Below, one piece after another: positions 38,425-45,970 of a stretch of DNA of 52,385 bases; the first letter of the stretch is position 1; every line of letters begins with the position of its first letter. The DNA lies in the IMG/VR virus record IMGVR_UViG_3300044691_000213, positions 1 through 52,385 of that record, one strand, 5' to 3'. A model generated the notes under the pieces. It made no database searches, had not been told where the DNA came from, and saw only the letters and a program-made list of their open reading frames with translations. The stretch comes from a virus. The position numbers were made by a program, and so were the translations under genes.

Positions 38425-39084
38425 ATGACCAACGCATCCCTGCTGCCGGCGGTCAAGGCCGCGCTCCGTGCGAACGAACTCGGGCCGGCCAATCCGTATC
38501 GGCTGAGCTTCGCCGATCTGGGCAAGAGCGGGGCATCGTTCGGCATCTTCCAAGCCGACACGGCGGCGAATATCGGCGCCCGGAGCGCGCTGCGCCTGAT
38601 CTTGACGGCGGCCGGATTTCCCGCGGCCAAAATCAGCACGATCCTGAACACGCTATCGGCGCCCTGCAGCAGCACGAGCCTCGCGCTGTGCGATCTCCTG
38701 GCCGTGAATGCCGCCATCGCCGCGCCGGCCGGTCAACATCTGGTCGACGAGATCGATGAGGTGACGCTCGACACGGTCCTGCGCCATCTCGACCAGGCGG
38801 CCGATGCGGCCGATGCGCAGGGCAAGACGATCGAGCCGCGCGGGCTGTTGATGATCGCGCTCTGGGTCAACATGACCGGTGCCCCGAACACGCTCTGTTC
38901 CTGGATCGAGGGAGCGACTGTCGCGCAAGTCCGACCGCCACCAAATCCCATCGTCTCGGCCGACGAGATCGAATGCTATCTGCGCGCTCAGCAGTATTTC
39001 GTCGCCAATCCACGCACCATTCCCCACTTCCTCGCCTCGGTTTCCGCTGGCGTTGCCCTCCTGCCGGTCGGAGCCGTCTCATGA
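38425..39084 (+). CDS. Probable endolysin (lysozyme-like fold)
   Basis: 219 residues. The pattern E18-L-G…Y…D-L-G-K-S-G-A-S-F-G-I-F-Q (residues 18-43) resembles the Glu…Asp-x-Gly-x-Ser-x-Gly-x-x-Gln core of lysozyme-like and GH46-like hydrolases, with Glu 18 as the candidate acid. The remainder is helical. The gene is followed by a small lysis-region gene and a holin, which supports the call. No signal peptide, so export would depend on the holin. Confidence 0.6.
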   Translation: MTNASLLPAVKAALRANELGPANPYRLSFADLGKSGASFGIFQADTAANIGARSALRLILTAAGFPAAKISTILNTLSAPCSSTSLALCDLLAVNAAIAAPAGQHLVDEIDEVTLDTVLRHLDQAADAADAQGKTIEPRGLLMIALWVNMTGAPNTLCSWIEGATVAQVRPPPNPIVSADEIECYLRAQQYFVANPRTIPHFLASVSAGVALLPVGAVS

Positions 39085-39314
39085 AAGCCGTGAAGCGTTA
39101 TCTCTGGGATGTCGCCGTCATGCTGGACGAGGCGGTCAACGTCATCGTCCTCGCCGGCAACCCGCATGAATCGATTTCTCAGCACGCCGCGTTCTCGCGC
39201 CGCGACGGCCGGCGTTGGGGCTGCTTGCTCTGCAAGGTGCTCGATAGCATCGCCAAGGATCATTGCGCCAATTCGATCGAGGGCGTGAACCGCGCCGCGA
39301 ACAGCGAAGGATAA
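39081..39314 (+). CDS. Small lysis-region protein, 77 aa
   Basis: ATG 39081 overlaps the endolysin stop. The sequence LDEAVNVIVLAGNPHESISQ, then WGCLLCKVLDSIAKDHCANS, belongs to a small protein type common in phage lysis cassettes. Its biochemical role is not known to me. Confidence 0.75.
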   Translation: MKAVKRYLWDVAVMLDEAVNVIVLAGNPHESISQHAAFSRRDGRRWGCLLCKVLDSIAKDHCANSIEGVNRAANSEG

Positions 39315-39318
39315 GACC

Positions 39319-39867
39319 ATGGCTGATTTCCTCGGGCAGCTTGGCGACATCCTCGCCCAAGTGGCGCCCACTGCCGCCTCCATGTTCGGCGGCCCGCTCG
39401 CCGGCACTGCCGTGACCTGGGTCGAGGGTCAATTGGGCATCACGCCCCCGGCCGGCTCCGGTCTCGCCGATCGCCAGCAAACGCTGTTGGGCGCCTTGCA
39501 AGGCCTGACCGGGGATCAGCTTGTCGCGGTGCGAAAGGCCGATTCCGATTGGAAGGTCGCGCTTGTCAATGCCGGCGTGTTGCTGGAGCAGACTGACGAG
39601 AAGGACCGCGAAAGCGCCCGGTCGATGGCCGCGGCGATGAAGGATCGCACGCCGATGATCATCGCGATTCTCGTCATCGCCATGTGGTGCGGCGTCGAGG
39701 CGTTTCTGATGTTCGGCACGCTCACGACAACCATGCAGGCGTCGTTTGAGACCGGCCAGCGCACGCTGCAGGACGTGCTGATGCTTGTCGTTTCTTATTA
39801 CTTTGGAAGCAGTGCCGGCCATCAACGCGCAACGGAATTGCTCGCCCAGAGCAGCCCGGCCTCATGA
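39319..39867 (+). CDS. Holin (GTA 3TM-type)
   Basis: 182 residues. An apolar N-terminal region (VAPTAASMFGGPLAGTAVTW) and two strong membrane segments: MIIAILVIAMWCGVEAFLMF (about 111-131) and LQDVLMLVVSYYFGSSAG (about 149-166). The ARSMAAAMKDRTP segment before them and the YYFGSSAG end are characteristic of the holin 3TM family in alphaproteobacterial phages and GTAs. It forms the membrane lesions that release the endolysin. Confidence 0.85.
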   Translation: MADFLGQLGDILAQVAPTAASMFGGPLAGTAVTWVEGQLGITPPAGSGLADRQQTLLGALQGLTGDQLVAVRKADSDWKVALVNAGVLLEQTDEKDRESARSMAAAMKDRTPMIIAILVIAMWCGVEAFLMFGTLTTTMQASFETGQRTLQDVLMLVVSYYFGSSAGHQRATELLAQSSPAS

Positions 39868-40226
39868 ACATTTCCGCGCTCGCGGCCATGATCGCGCCCG
39901 CAACCGTCATTCTCCATTCCCTAAATCCATTGCCATGGCTGCTCCGGATCTTCCGGAAGCCTCAGAAGGAGATCCCCATGTCAGACACTTCCATCGATCC
40001 GAATGCCGCCCCCGCCGAAGTCGGTGCGACCATCACGGCGCCTGTCGCATCGCCGCGCGGTCTCGCCGCCGTCATCGCCGATGTCGAGGCTGCCGTGTTG
40101 AAGATCCAGAACATCAGCCTTCAGCGTTCGGTCATCGATGCGGCCGAAGCCGAGGTCCGTGCGCTCATGGTCTCGCTCAAGGCCGAGTACGAAACTGAGA
40201 AGGCCAAGATCGAGGCCTTCTTCTAA
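39864..40226 (+). CDS. Lysis-region protein with possible dual start
   Basis: The long form (120 residues, ATG 39864 overlapping the holin stop) has an N-terminal membrane segment ISALAAMIAPATVILHSLNP and a coiled C-terminus, like an inner-membrane spanin. The short form starts at ATG 39978 behind AAGGAGATCCCC, the stronger ribosome site, giving a soluble 82-residue helical protein (AAEAEVRALMVSLKAEYETE). Both could be made. No outer-membrane spanin lipoprotein is visible. Confidence 0.65.
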   Translation: MNISALAAMIAPATVILHSLNPLPWLLRIFRKPQKEIPMSDTSIDPNAAPAEVGATITAPVASPRGLAAVIADVEAAVLKIQNISLQRSVIDAAEAEVRALMVSLKAEYETEKAKIEAFF

Positions 40227-40284
40227 GCCGCATCTTCCCTAAGCGCTCTGCACTCGCTGCGGGGCGCCTTCCTGGAGAAATCAG

Positions 40285-41850
40285 ATGCGCTATTTGACCG
40301 CTCTCATGGTGGGAGCGATGGCCCTTGCATGCCTGAATCCCGCCAGCGCCGCGATTGGCGCCCAACTCACCGCCGCGCCCCAGGCGCCCGCCGTCATGGC
40401 GAACCAATCACTGACGGTCAACCTCACTACTCATGCCATCGTTCCTGCGGGACAGAGCGCGTGGCTCACGTCGCTGGGGACATCGGGGACTCATGGGAAA
40501 GTGGCATGGGCCAGCGTCTACGCAATCACCTACACGCCGGGCAGCTATTACGCCGCCCTCGCGAAGGGGGCCAGCGCCACCGACAAGCTCACCTATTGCC
40601 TGACGGACAATGCCGGCGGCTCGAGCTGCAATACCGTCTCCGTCACGGTCTTCGGTACGGCGACGGCCACGATCCCGCCGGTGACGACCCCGCCCGTGAC
40701 GACCCCGCCGACGACCACGGCCAGCTACACCTGCGTGCGCAACTGGTACGTCGGTCAGAACGGGTCGGACAGTGCCGCCGGCACGGCGGCGACCGTGCCG
40801 TGGAAGACGCTGCAGCACGCGAACGACAGCGGTCTGCTGAAGGCCGGTGATTGCGTCAATGTCGCTCCCGGGACATACCCGATCGTCAACACGACGTACC
40901 TGACGCACGGCGGTAACGCGAATTCCCCGACCGGTTATGTCGTCTATCGCTCGACCACGCCCCAGGGGGCCAAGATCCAGGCGGCGGCCCAGAACATGTA
41001 CAATCTGGTCGAAGCCGATGGCGACTACATGATCTTCGACGGTTTCGAGATCGACGGTAAAAACGAAGGGCTTTCGTCGGCGCCGTTCACCATGGGCCAT
41101 GGCCTGGTCGGTGGCGGGCATCATTTCCAGGCTTTGAACAACGTCGCCCACGACTGCGGCGGCGCGGGGATCTCGACGGTCTACAAGGATTGGTACTGGA
41201 TCGTCGGCAACACGACCTACAACAACGCCCGGTTCAACGGCTACCAGGCGTCGGGCATCTCGATCTACGAGCCGCGCGCGGTCAGCTATACCGCGACCAG
41301 TGCCGACACGAGCGCCACGTATCACATCATCGTGAAGGACAACCTCTCGTACAATAATGACGAACGGTACGTGGCCGGAAACCATACCGACGGCAACGGC
41401 ATCATCATGGATGACTTCCGCAACTCGCAGTCGGGCCTGGCCGCCTATCCCTACAAGTCGCTGGTTCAGGGCAACACGACGTACGGCAACGGCGCTCGGG
41501 GCGTGCACCTGTTCTTCACCGACAACGTGACGGTGGATAGCAACGTCGCCTACAACGACAATCTCGATACGTTGATCATCGGAAGCTGGCGCGGCGAGCT
41601 GTCGAACGCCATCGGCAGCAACAACACCTGGACGAACAACAAGGCCGCCGCGACCAGCGTCCCGACCGACTGGCGCAGCTACAACACCGCCGTCCTCGAT
41701 GGCCATGCGGGTGCCGCCAACGTCAACGTGATCTGGACCGGCAACGCCAACTTCGACACAAGGACCGGCGGCAAGAGCTACCAGATCGACGACGCCACCC
41801 GCGCGGCGGCCTTCCCGGCAGCCAACCCGCTCGGCAAGGCGCTGCCGTAG
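40285..41850 (+). CDS. Secreted beta-helix protein, paralogue of the tail-tip beta-helix
   Basis: 521 residues. A signal peptide (RYLTALMVGAMALACLNPAS, then AA) precedes an Ig/cadherin-like region to about residue 120 (DKLTYCLTDNAGGSSCNTVS), then a Thr/Pro linker (PPVTTPPVTTPP), then a right-handed beta-helix closely similar to 27243-28601: DGFEIDGKNEGLSS, HTDGNGIIMDDFRNSQ, GARGVHLFFTDNVTVDSN, WRGELSNAIGSNNTWTNNKA. Codon use is GC-rich like the backbone, unlike the tail copy. It is probably a secreted polysaccharide-active or surface protein made at lysis; the substrate is unknown. The 218 nt downstream hold no gene I can support. Confidence 0.88.
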   Translation: MRYLTALMVGAMALACLNPASAAIGAQLTAAPQAPAVMANQSLTVNLTTHAIVPAGQSAWLTSLGTSGTHGKVAWASVYAITYTPGSYYAALAKGASATDKLTYCLTDNAGGSSCNTVSVTVFGTATATIPPVTTPPVTTPPTTTASYTCVRNWYVGQNGSDSAAGTAATVPWKTLQHANDSGLLKAGDCVNVAPGTYPIVNTTYLTHGGNANSPTGYVVYRSTTPQGAKIQAAAQNMYNLVEADGDYMIFDGFEIDGKNEGLSSAPFTMGHGLVGGGHHFQALNNVAHDCGGAGISTVYKDWYWIVGNTTYNNARFNGYQASGISIYEPRAVSYTATSADTSATYHIIVKDNLSYNNDERYVAGNHTDGNGIIMDDFRNSQSGLAAYPYKSLVQGNTTYGNGARGVHLFFTDNVTVDSNVAYNDNLDTLIIGSWRGELSNAIGSNNTWTNNKAAATSVPTDWRSYNTAVLDGHAGAANVNVIWTGNANFDTRTGGKSYQIDDATRAAAFPAANPLGKALP

Positions 41851-42068
41851 CACATTCTCGCATCAAGACCGCCCGGACGGGTCCACGGCCCCGAGACACG
41901 GTGGAGCGAGACGGAACGGTTCTCGGGAGCGTTCAGAAGCTGACGACGCATCGCCCGTCCAACCTTGGTGAGTCCGAAACCACGATCGAGATATCCGAGC
42001 ATATGAAGGGCGGTGATGGCCTGCGTCGCGGCCAAGATATCATCGATGGGCCGATCCATCAGCAGCCA

Positions 42069-42152
42069 TCATACCCACCCCATCAGAACAGCCAGAACAT
42101 AGGTCTTCGCGATGAATCCGACGAGGGCTAGCGCGCATTTTGCGGCGGTCAT
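42069..42152 (-). CDS. 27-residue single-membrane-segment peptide
   Basis: Starts at ATG 42152, overlapping the stop of the previous micro-gene (ATGA). The product TAAKCALALVGFIAKTYVLA, then VLMGWV, is one hydrophobic helix. It is the last member of a coupled chain (42537 to 42069). The chained overlaps make chance unlikely. Confidence 0.5.
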   Translation of the reverse strand: MTAAKCALALVGFIAKTYVLAVLMGWV

Positions 42153-42238
42153 GGTTCAAGTTCCTCGGTGCAGCCAGGCTCCCGGCATCCGGCGCACGCT
42201 GGCGACAACGGCTCGCCGGTCGTTTTCGGGTCACTCAT
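42149..42238 (-). CDS. 29-residue Cys-containing peptide
   Basis: ATG 42238 overlaps the stop of the 100-residue gene upstream (ATGA), and its own stop overlaps the next ATG. The sequence LSPACAGCREPGCTEELEP holds three Cys. Unknown function. Confidence 0.5.
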   Translation of the reverse strand: MSDPKTTGEPLSPACAGCREPGCTEELEP

Positions 42239-42537
42239 GTCTTTGGTTCCTCTACCAGGGCGGCGAGTGATGCCTCATCGAGCGCACGCATCAAAGGACA
42301 GCGCAATTCCTCGCCAGGATAGCGGCGCCGAACGTCATCGATCAGCGCTCGGGCTGCCGTTTTAACGGCTCGTAGCGCATGCGCCTCAGCCTTGAATGCC
42401 AGCGTATTGCGGAGTTGCCCGGCATGGGAGGCTTCCGCCGCCCGACGCGCCAAATGAGCGGCATCGAGTTCTCGCGCGGCATCCATCAGAAGGCCGCTCA
42501 CCGTTTCGAGCCGATCGCGAACCGTGCTGTCCGTCAT
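42235..42537 (-). CDS. Hypothetical helical protein, 100 aa
   Basis: Ala/Arg-rich, predicted helical throughout (RLETVSGLLMDAARELDAAH, AFKAEAHALRAVKTAARALI). No family recognised. Part of the leftward small-gene operon under the XRE regulator at 42955. Confidence 0.7.
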   Translation of the reverse strand: MTDSTVRDRLETVSGLLMDAARELDAAHLARRAAEASHAGQLRNTLAFKAEAHALRAVKTAARALIDDVRRRYPGEELRCPLMRALDEASLAALVEEPKT

Positions 42538-42549
42538 CTCTCCACCCTC

Positions 42550-42807
42550 TCAAACCGCCGCACTGGTTGATATCGAAGCACCGTTGCCATTTTCGCGCGC
42601 GGCAAACACTGGACAGGCGCTCGTCACGCTCGATCGGACCTGCTCTTTGTCGCTGTAGCAGTCAGACCAAACCCAGAAAGGCGCGGTCGCGAACGGGCGC
42701 TTCGGATCTCGGCCTTCTGGCGTCGAGAGATAGCCGCAGTTCCCGTCGCGGATGAAATATTTGCAGTCGCCGCAGCGTACCGGCTCCGTCGTCTTCGATT
42801 CAGGCAT
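42550..42807 (-). CDS. Small zinc-ribbon-like protein
   Basis: 85 residues from ATG 42807 (AGGAGG 6 nt upstream). CGDCKYFIRDGNCGYLST, with later Cys in SDCYSD and SACPVF, suggests a metal site. A protein of similar style is encoded on the other strand at 43503-43670. Function unknown. Confidence 0.7.
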   Translation of the reverse strand: MPESKTTEPVRCGDCKYFIRDGNCGYLSTPEGRDPKRPFATAPFWVWSDCYSDKEQVRSSVTSACPVFAARENGNGASISTSAAV

Positions 42808-42958
42808 CCGCATCCTCCTGGGCAAAGCGAGGCCGCAGCCTCGGCCATCTTCGTCTTGCGCTTGGTCTCATCCTCTGGATAGAGCCGGAACAGGATCGGG
42901 CGCGCCGGCCATCGTCGGTCGTCGCCCATCCGCGGAGTTCGGTCGTTTTATCGCTCAT
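42800..42958 (-). CDS. Hypothetical basic protein, 52 aa, possibly frameshifted
   Basis: ATG 42958 overlaps the stop of the XRE gene (ATGA), and the end overlaps the next gene. It starts MSDKTTELRGWATTDDGRRA and then becomes Arg-rich and unlike a normal protein. The adjacent frame from about 42890 reads ILFRLYPEDETKRKTKMAEA, which looks more natural, so a frameshift or sequencing indel near 42895 is possible. Confidence 0.4.
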   Translation of the reverse strand: MSDKTTELRGWATTDDGRRARSCSGSIQRMRPSARRRWPRLRPRFAQEDADA

Positions 42959-43146
42959 GGCACCCGATACCCCTTCTCGTGGATCCAAACGCAGAGCTTG
43001 AGATAGGCCGCCAAAAGTGTCGGAGGCTTCCGCTTGCCGGTGCGCCAGCGTGACACCGTCTCCTCGGTTACGTGGATGCGGCGCGCCAATTCGGCGCCCT
43101 TCCAACCAAGGATTTCGAGTTCCGGCAGAGGGATCTTTGATTTCAT
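42955..43146 (-). CDS. XRE-type HTH regulator, 63 aa
   Basis: The whole protein is a helix-turn-helix: LEILGWKGAELARRIHVTEE, then TVSRWRTGKRKPPTLL. It heads the leftward small-gene operon. The -10 hexamer (43158-43153) is 6 nt before ATG 43146 and no ribosome site is present, so the message may be leaderless. GAATG repeats upstream are candidate binding sites. Confidence 0.82.
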   Translation of the reverse strand: MKSKIPLPELEILGWKGAELARRIHVTEETVSRWRTGKRKPPTLLAAYLKLCVWIHEKGYRVP

Positions 43147-43152
43147 GAAATG

Positions 43153-43239
43153 AGAATGCCCGAGAATGAACCGACCGTCAACCGCCGAATGTCGAATGGA
43201 GAATGGAAAGTTGCGCGTTGGTCAATTTGGCGCTTGACC
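43153..43239. promoter_or_regulatory. Divergent promoter region with five GAATG repeats
   Basis: Leftward: TTGACG (43181-43176), 17 nt, CATTCT (43158-43153). Rightward: TTGACC (43234-43239), then GACATT at 17 nt or CATTCT at 19 nt. GAATG occurs at 43154, 43164, 43187, 43194 and 43201, so copies lie in the -10, the spacer and between the promoters. This looks like a second regulatory switch controlled by the XRE protein. Confidence 0.55.
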
Positions 43240-43307
43240 GCAATCCGCATCCGTGAGACATTCTGAGGGTGGACGCGGCGAGGTGCTGCGGACGGGTGGG
43301 AGTTGGG

Positions 43308-43475
43308 ATGATGGTCGGAACATTCGAAGACAAAATTCAGCAGTTGCGCGAGACGATTGCGATTGCCGCCGACGCCGTTAAGACGTTCGGGCCGAATAGC
43401 CCCTATGTGGCTTCGCTCGCCGTCGATATCAGCAAGCTGTTCGATGAGTGCTACGTGAAGATCATCGCGGCCTGA
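43308..43475 (+). CDS. Hypothetical protein, 55 aa
   Basis: ATG 43308 (or 43311), with GGGAGTTGGG upstream. A helical product: KIQQLRETIAIAADAVKTFG, then YVASLAVDISKLFDE. First gene of the rightward unit opposite the XRE regulator. No family recognised. Confidence 0.65.
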   Translation: MMVGTFEDKIQQLRETIAIAADAVKTFGPNSPYVASLAVDISKLFDECYVKIIAA

Positions 43476-43502
43476 CCTGTCCTTTAGTCATAAGGAATTC
43501 CC

Positions 43503-43670
43503 ATGTTCGAGATCGACTACGATGCAGAGATGAAGCTACCGGATCGCAAGACATGCGCCGACTGCGCGTATTCCCGACGATGTGCCGCACTGCTGTCGCG
43601 CGACCTGACTGAGACATCGTGCGACTGGCACCCGAGCCGGTTCCGCGAGCGCAACGCTGCTTCTATCTGA
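43503..43670 (+). CDS. Small Cys-rich protein, 55 aa
   Basis: ATG 43503 with AAGGAA upstream. DRKTCADCAYSRRCAALLSR, then TSCDWHPSRF, matches a small metal-binding protein pattern seen in many phages. Function unknown. Confidence 0.7.
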   Translation: MFEIDYDAEMKLPDRKTCADCAYSRRCAALLSRDLTETSCDWHPSRFRERNAASI

Positions 43671-43762
43671 TCAGCCCATTAGCAGAGCGTCGCACCGCGC
43701 GGCGCTCGACTAATGGACTGACAAACACATCCCCCGTTGGAGAGATGAAGAGGGAGATAGAG

Positions 43763-43918
43763 ATGCCCGACGAAATCGAACTCACTGAAGTGCAGAAAGC
43801 CATCGTTCAGCAGTGGGTCGATGGCGAACTCAATTACGACGAGGCTGCGGTCAAGCTCACCATAACCGGGATGAGCGGGGATCGAGCAGATGCCGCCCTT
43901 GACCTGGCATATCCCTGA
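43763..43918 (+). CDS. Hypothetical protein, 51 aa
   Basis: ATG 43763 (GGGAG 6 nt upstream) is preferred over 43745. Acidic N-terminus DEIELTEVQKAIVQQWVDGE, then a UBA-like helical pattern (DEAAVKLTITGMSGDRADAA). No certain family. Confidence 0.6.
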   Translation: MPDEIELTEVQKAIVQQWVDGELNYDEAAVKLTITGMSGDRADAALDLAYP

Positions 43919-43978
43919 TTCTCGGTCCTCTCTGGTGATCGACCAAGAGACTGACAACACCTAATCACCGAGGCACCG

Positions 43979-44191
43979 ATGACCGAAGATCAAATCAAAC
44001 ACATGGTTGGCCGCTTCCTTGGCTGGCGGCTGCCGGCGGATTTCCATCCGGACGCGGGCATCAACTTTAAGCCGGAATTCAACGAGCACACGCCGTTTCC
44101 GATGAAACACGAACCGTCCGGCACCAACCTGCTCGATGCGACGCAGGCCGATGCGATGGTCCGCCACATGCTCGACGGGATGCCAGCGTAA
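43979..44191 (+). CDS. Hypothetical phage protein, 70 aa
   Basis: Begins TEDQIKHMVGRFLGWRLPAD, then FHPDAGINF, and ends LLDATQADAMVRHMLDGMP, a pattern repeated in many phage accessory regions. Function unknown. Stands between two small genes in the rightward unit. Confidence 0.78.
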   Translation: MTEDQIKHMVGRFLGWRLPADFHPDAGINFKPEFNEHTPFPMKHEPSGTNLLDATQADAMVRHMLDGMPA

Positions 44192-44220
44192 CCTTACCCA
44201 ACCACCCGAGGAACCCGGCG

Positions 44221-44475
44221 ATGAGAGGCCAAACCCATCCAACGATCCCCTCAGTACACGTGCCTCATGGCTTCAAGCCGCATGATGGCAACAGCTTCCG
44301 CCCCGCCGACTGCCAGGGAGACAACCTCGTGCTGTTGCGGAGCGGCCGCGAAAGCCGGGCTGGGCGGGCGTGCATTTTCTGGGTCTGGGATAGCCGATCC
44401 CAGTTTTCCAACGACATCGTCGGATACGTTCCAAATCAACCCGATATTACGAAGCTCACATCTTCAGTCGGATGA
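44221..44475 (+). CDS. Hypothetical phage protein, 84 aa
   Basis: ATG 44221, GAGGAA upstream. The region DNLVLLRSGRESRAGRACIF, then WVWD, with DIVGYVPNQ resembles small phage proteins with an L-R-S-G…W…D-I-x-x-Y pattern. Last gene of the rightward unit. Confidence 0.6.
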   Translation: MRGQTHPTIPSVHVPHGFKPHDGNSFRPADCQGDNLVLLRSGRESRAGRACIFWVWDSRSQFSNDIVGYVPNQPDITKLTSSVG

Positions 44476-44908
44476 CGGAATCAACCTCTTTTTACGAATA
44501 CCCTTTTATTCCAGGAGGCCGGGATCTGTTGAGAAGCTGCGACCGAGTCTTGTTTACCGGAGTCGTGGCCGCCTGATGGCGGTAGACGGGGTTGGCCTGC
44601 GAGACATCGATACCCTGGAATGGTTCGGCCGCGTTGCCGAATGCCGCGAGGGCTGATCACCTAGGCGCCGGCCGCGCAAAACCGGTTAGACTCCGCCAAT
44701 GTGGCCCAAGGCTTTCTGCGGGGAAAATCACGCAAGGCGACTGGATTTTGTCTAACCGAAATCGGCAAATTATCTAGTCCTGTCAGCCGTTTAAATGGGT
44801 CGTAACCGATAAGGCTCCATTAACTCTGGCGGCAATTTCTACCGCAGAAACGCTCATATTTTCGGAGCGTTTTTGCTAACCGGTTAGTGCCGGGCGTTCC
44901 CGAGACGT
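44476..44908. other. Non-coding region next to int, candidate attP with repeats
   Basis: 433 nt without a supported gene. Four related motifs lie here: AACCGGTTAG (44680-44689), CTAACCGAA (44752-44760), GTAACCGAT (44802-44810) and the perfect palindrome CTAACCGGTTAG (44876-44887), the last 22 nt from the integrase stop. Such clustered repeats beside int suit integrase arm- or core-type sites. The core crossover cannot be fixed without attB. Confidence 0.45.
44848..44874 (+). terminator. Terminator of the rightward small-gene unit
   Basis: AAACGCTC (44848-44855), loop ATATTTTCG, GAGCGTTT followed by TT. The U-run is on the plus-strand copy, so it ends the 43308-44475 transcript. On the other strand the stem follows the integrase and may also help termination there. 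Confidence 0.7.
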
Positions 44909-45970
44909 TCATGACGCCTTACCGCGAGGGGTCTTTTTCGATGTGGACCGTTCCAGTTTCCGTATCGCAAGCTTCGTCATCTCGGGCATCCGCGGCAGGT
45001 ACGTCCGCAAGATCGTCTCGGCATTCTTGAGCGTATGGCCCGTCACGGAGGCGATTTCCGGAACCGTGCAACCGGCTTGGGCGAGCTTGACGACGGCAGT
45101 GCGGCGGAAGTCGCGGATCTGCATATCCTTGATCCCAGCCCTCCCGCAGACCGTATCGTACCAGTCCCGGAATCGCGTGGTTGAGATCGGCTGCCCAATG
45201 CGGTCGGTGACGATGTGCGTGCCCTTGGCAATAGCCTTGGCGGCCCTCAACTGCGCCGCCAGATCGGTATGGCACCAGATCCGCAGGAACGCCCCGGTCT
45301 TCTGCTGCCGAACCTCGATGCCATCGGTGTTCCAGCGCGCCCAGGTCATCGCCAGCACGTCGCCCGGGCGTTGGGCCGTATAGAGCAGCAGGGCAATGCC
45401 CAGGCGCAGCGCAGCGCCTTCCTCGTGGGCATCGGCCGCAGCGAGCAGCGCCGCAATCTGATCATCACCCCAGACCTGTGACCGAACCGGCGATGCCTCA
45501 AGCCGAAGGTCGCGCGTCGGGTTCTCGGTGATCAGGCGCAGATGCCGCGCCAGGTCGAGCAGATTGTTCAGCACGCCAATCGCGAGCTCGCGTGTTGCTG
45601 GCCGGTCGTTCAGGCCCTTGGCGAACTCATGCACCATCGGAAAGTCGATCTCGGCCGCTTGCAGGTCACCCCAATCGGTTTCGTATCGGTTCAGCCAGAT
45701 GCCGTAGGCTTTTTGCGTTGCCGCGGCCTTGGCCTTGAAGCCGTCGCTGTCGCGATACTCGCGCACGAGCCATCCGATCGAGTGGATATCGAAACCCGTC
45801 CCGCCCTTCTTCGCCTGATCCGCGCGCCGGTTCAGCCGCTCTGCCTCGCGGAACCGCGCGACCTCATTGTCTGACAACCGGACGAGCTTATTGCCCGGCC
45901 GCTGCCAGTACCAGATGATGCGGCCCCCGGCCTTAACCCGCTTTGTGACGTACCGCATTCTTACCAGCAT
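44909..45970 (-). CDS. int: Tyrosine recombinase integrase
   Basis: 353 residues (ATG 45970; ATG 45958 is an alternative). The N-terminal arm- and core-binding regions extend to about 165. The catalytic domain has Arg 201 (YTAQRPGDVL), Lys 224 (RQQKTGAFLRI), box II RDFRRT with Arg 289, His 312 (VTGHTLKNAE) and the nucleophile Tyr 324 (LRTYLPR). The usual box-II His (H-x-L-R) is Arg 286 here. It integrates and excises the phage at att sites. It is the last gene of the leftward operon and overlaps the excisionase-like gene. Confidence 0.95.
   Translation of the reverse strand: MLVRMRYVTKRVKAGGRIIWYWQRPGNKLVRLSDNEVARFREAERLNRRADQAKKGGTGFDIHSIGWLVREYRDSDGFKAKAAATQKAYGIWLNRYETDWGDLQAAEIDFPMVHEFAKGLNDRPATRELAIGVLNNLLDLARHLRLITENPTRDLRLEASPVRSQVWGDDQIAALLAAADAHEEGAALRLGIALLLYTAQRPGDVLAMTWARWNTDGIEVRQQKTGAFLRIWCHTDLAAQLRAAKAIAKGTHIVTDRIGQPISTTRFRDWYDTVCGRAGIKDMQIRDFRRTAVVKLAQAGCTVPEIASVTGHTLKNAETILRTYLPRMPEMTKLAIRKLERSTSKKTPRGKAS

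Noticed and set aside
41778-42059. A 93-residue minus-strand frame after the micro-gene chain, with a winged-helix-like start (ALHMLGYLDRGFGLTKVGRA).
   Set aside because: It overlaps the 3' end of the beta-helix gene by 73 nt, lacks a ribosome site and has an implausible C-terminus. It could be a remnant, but the evidence is too thin.
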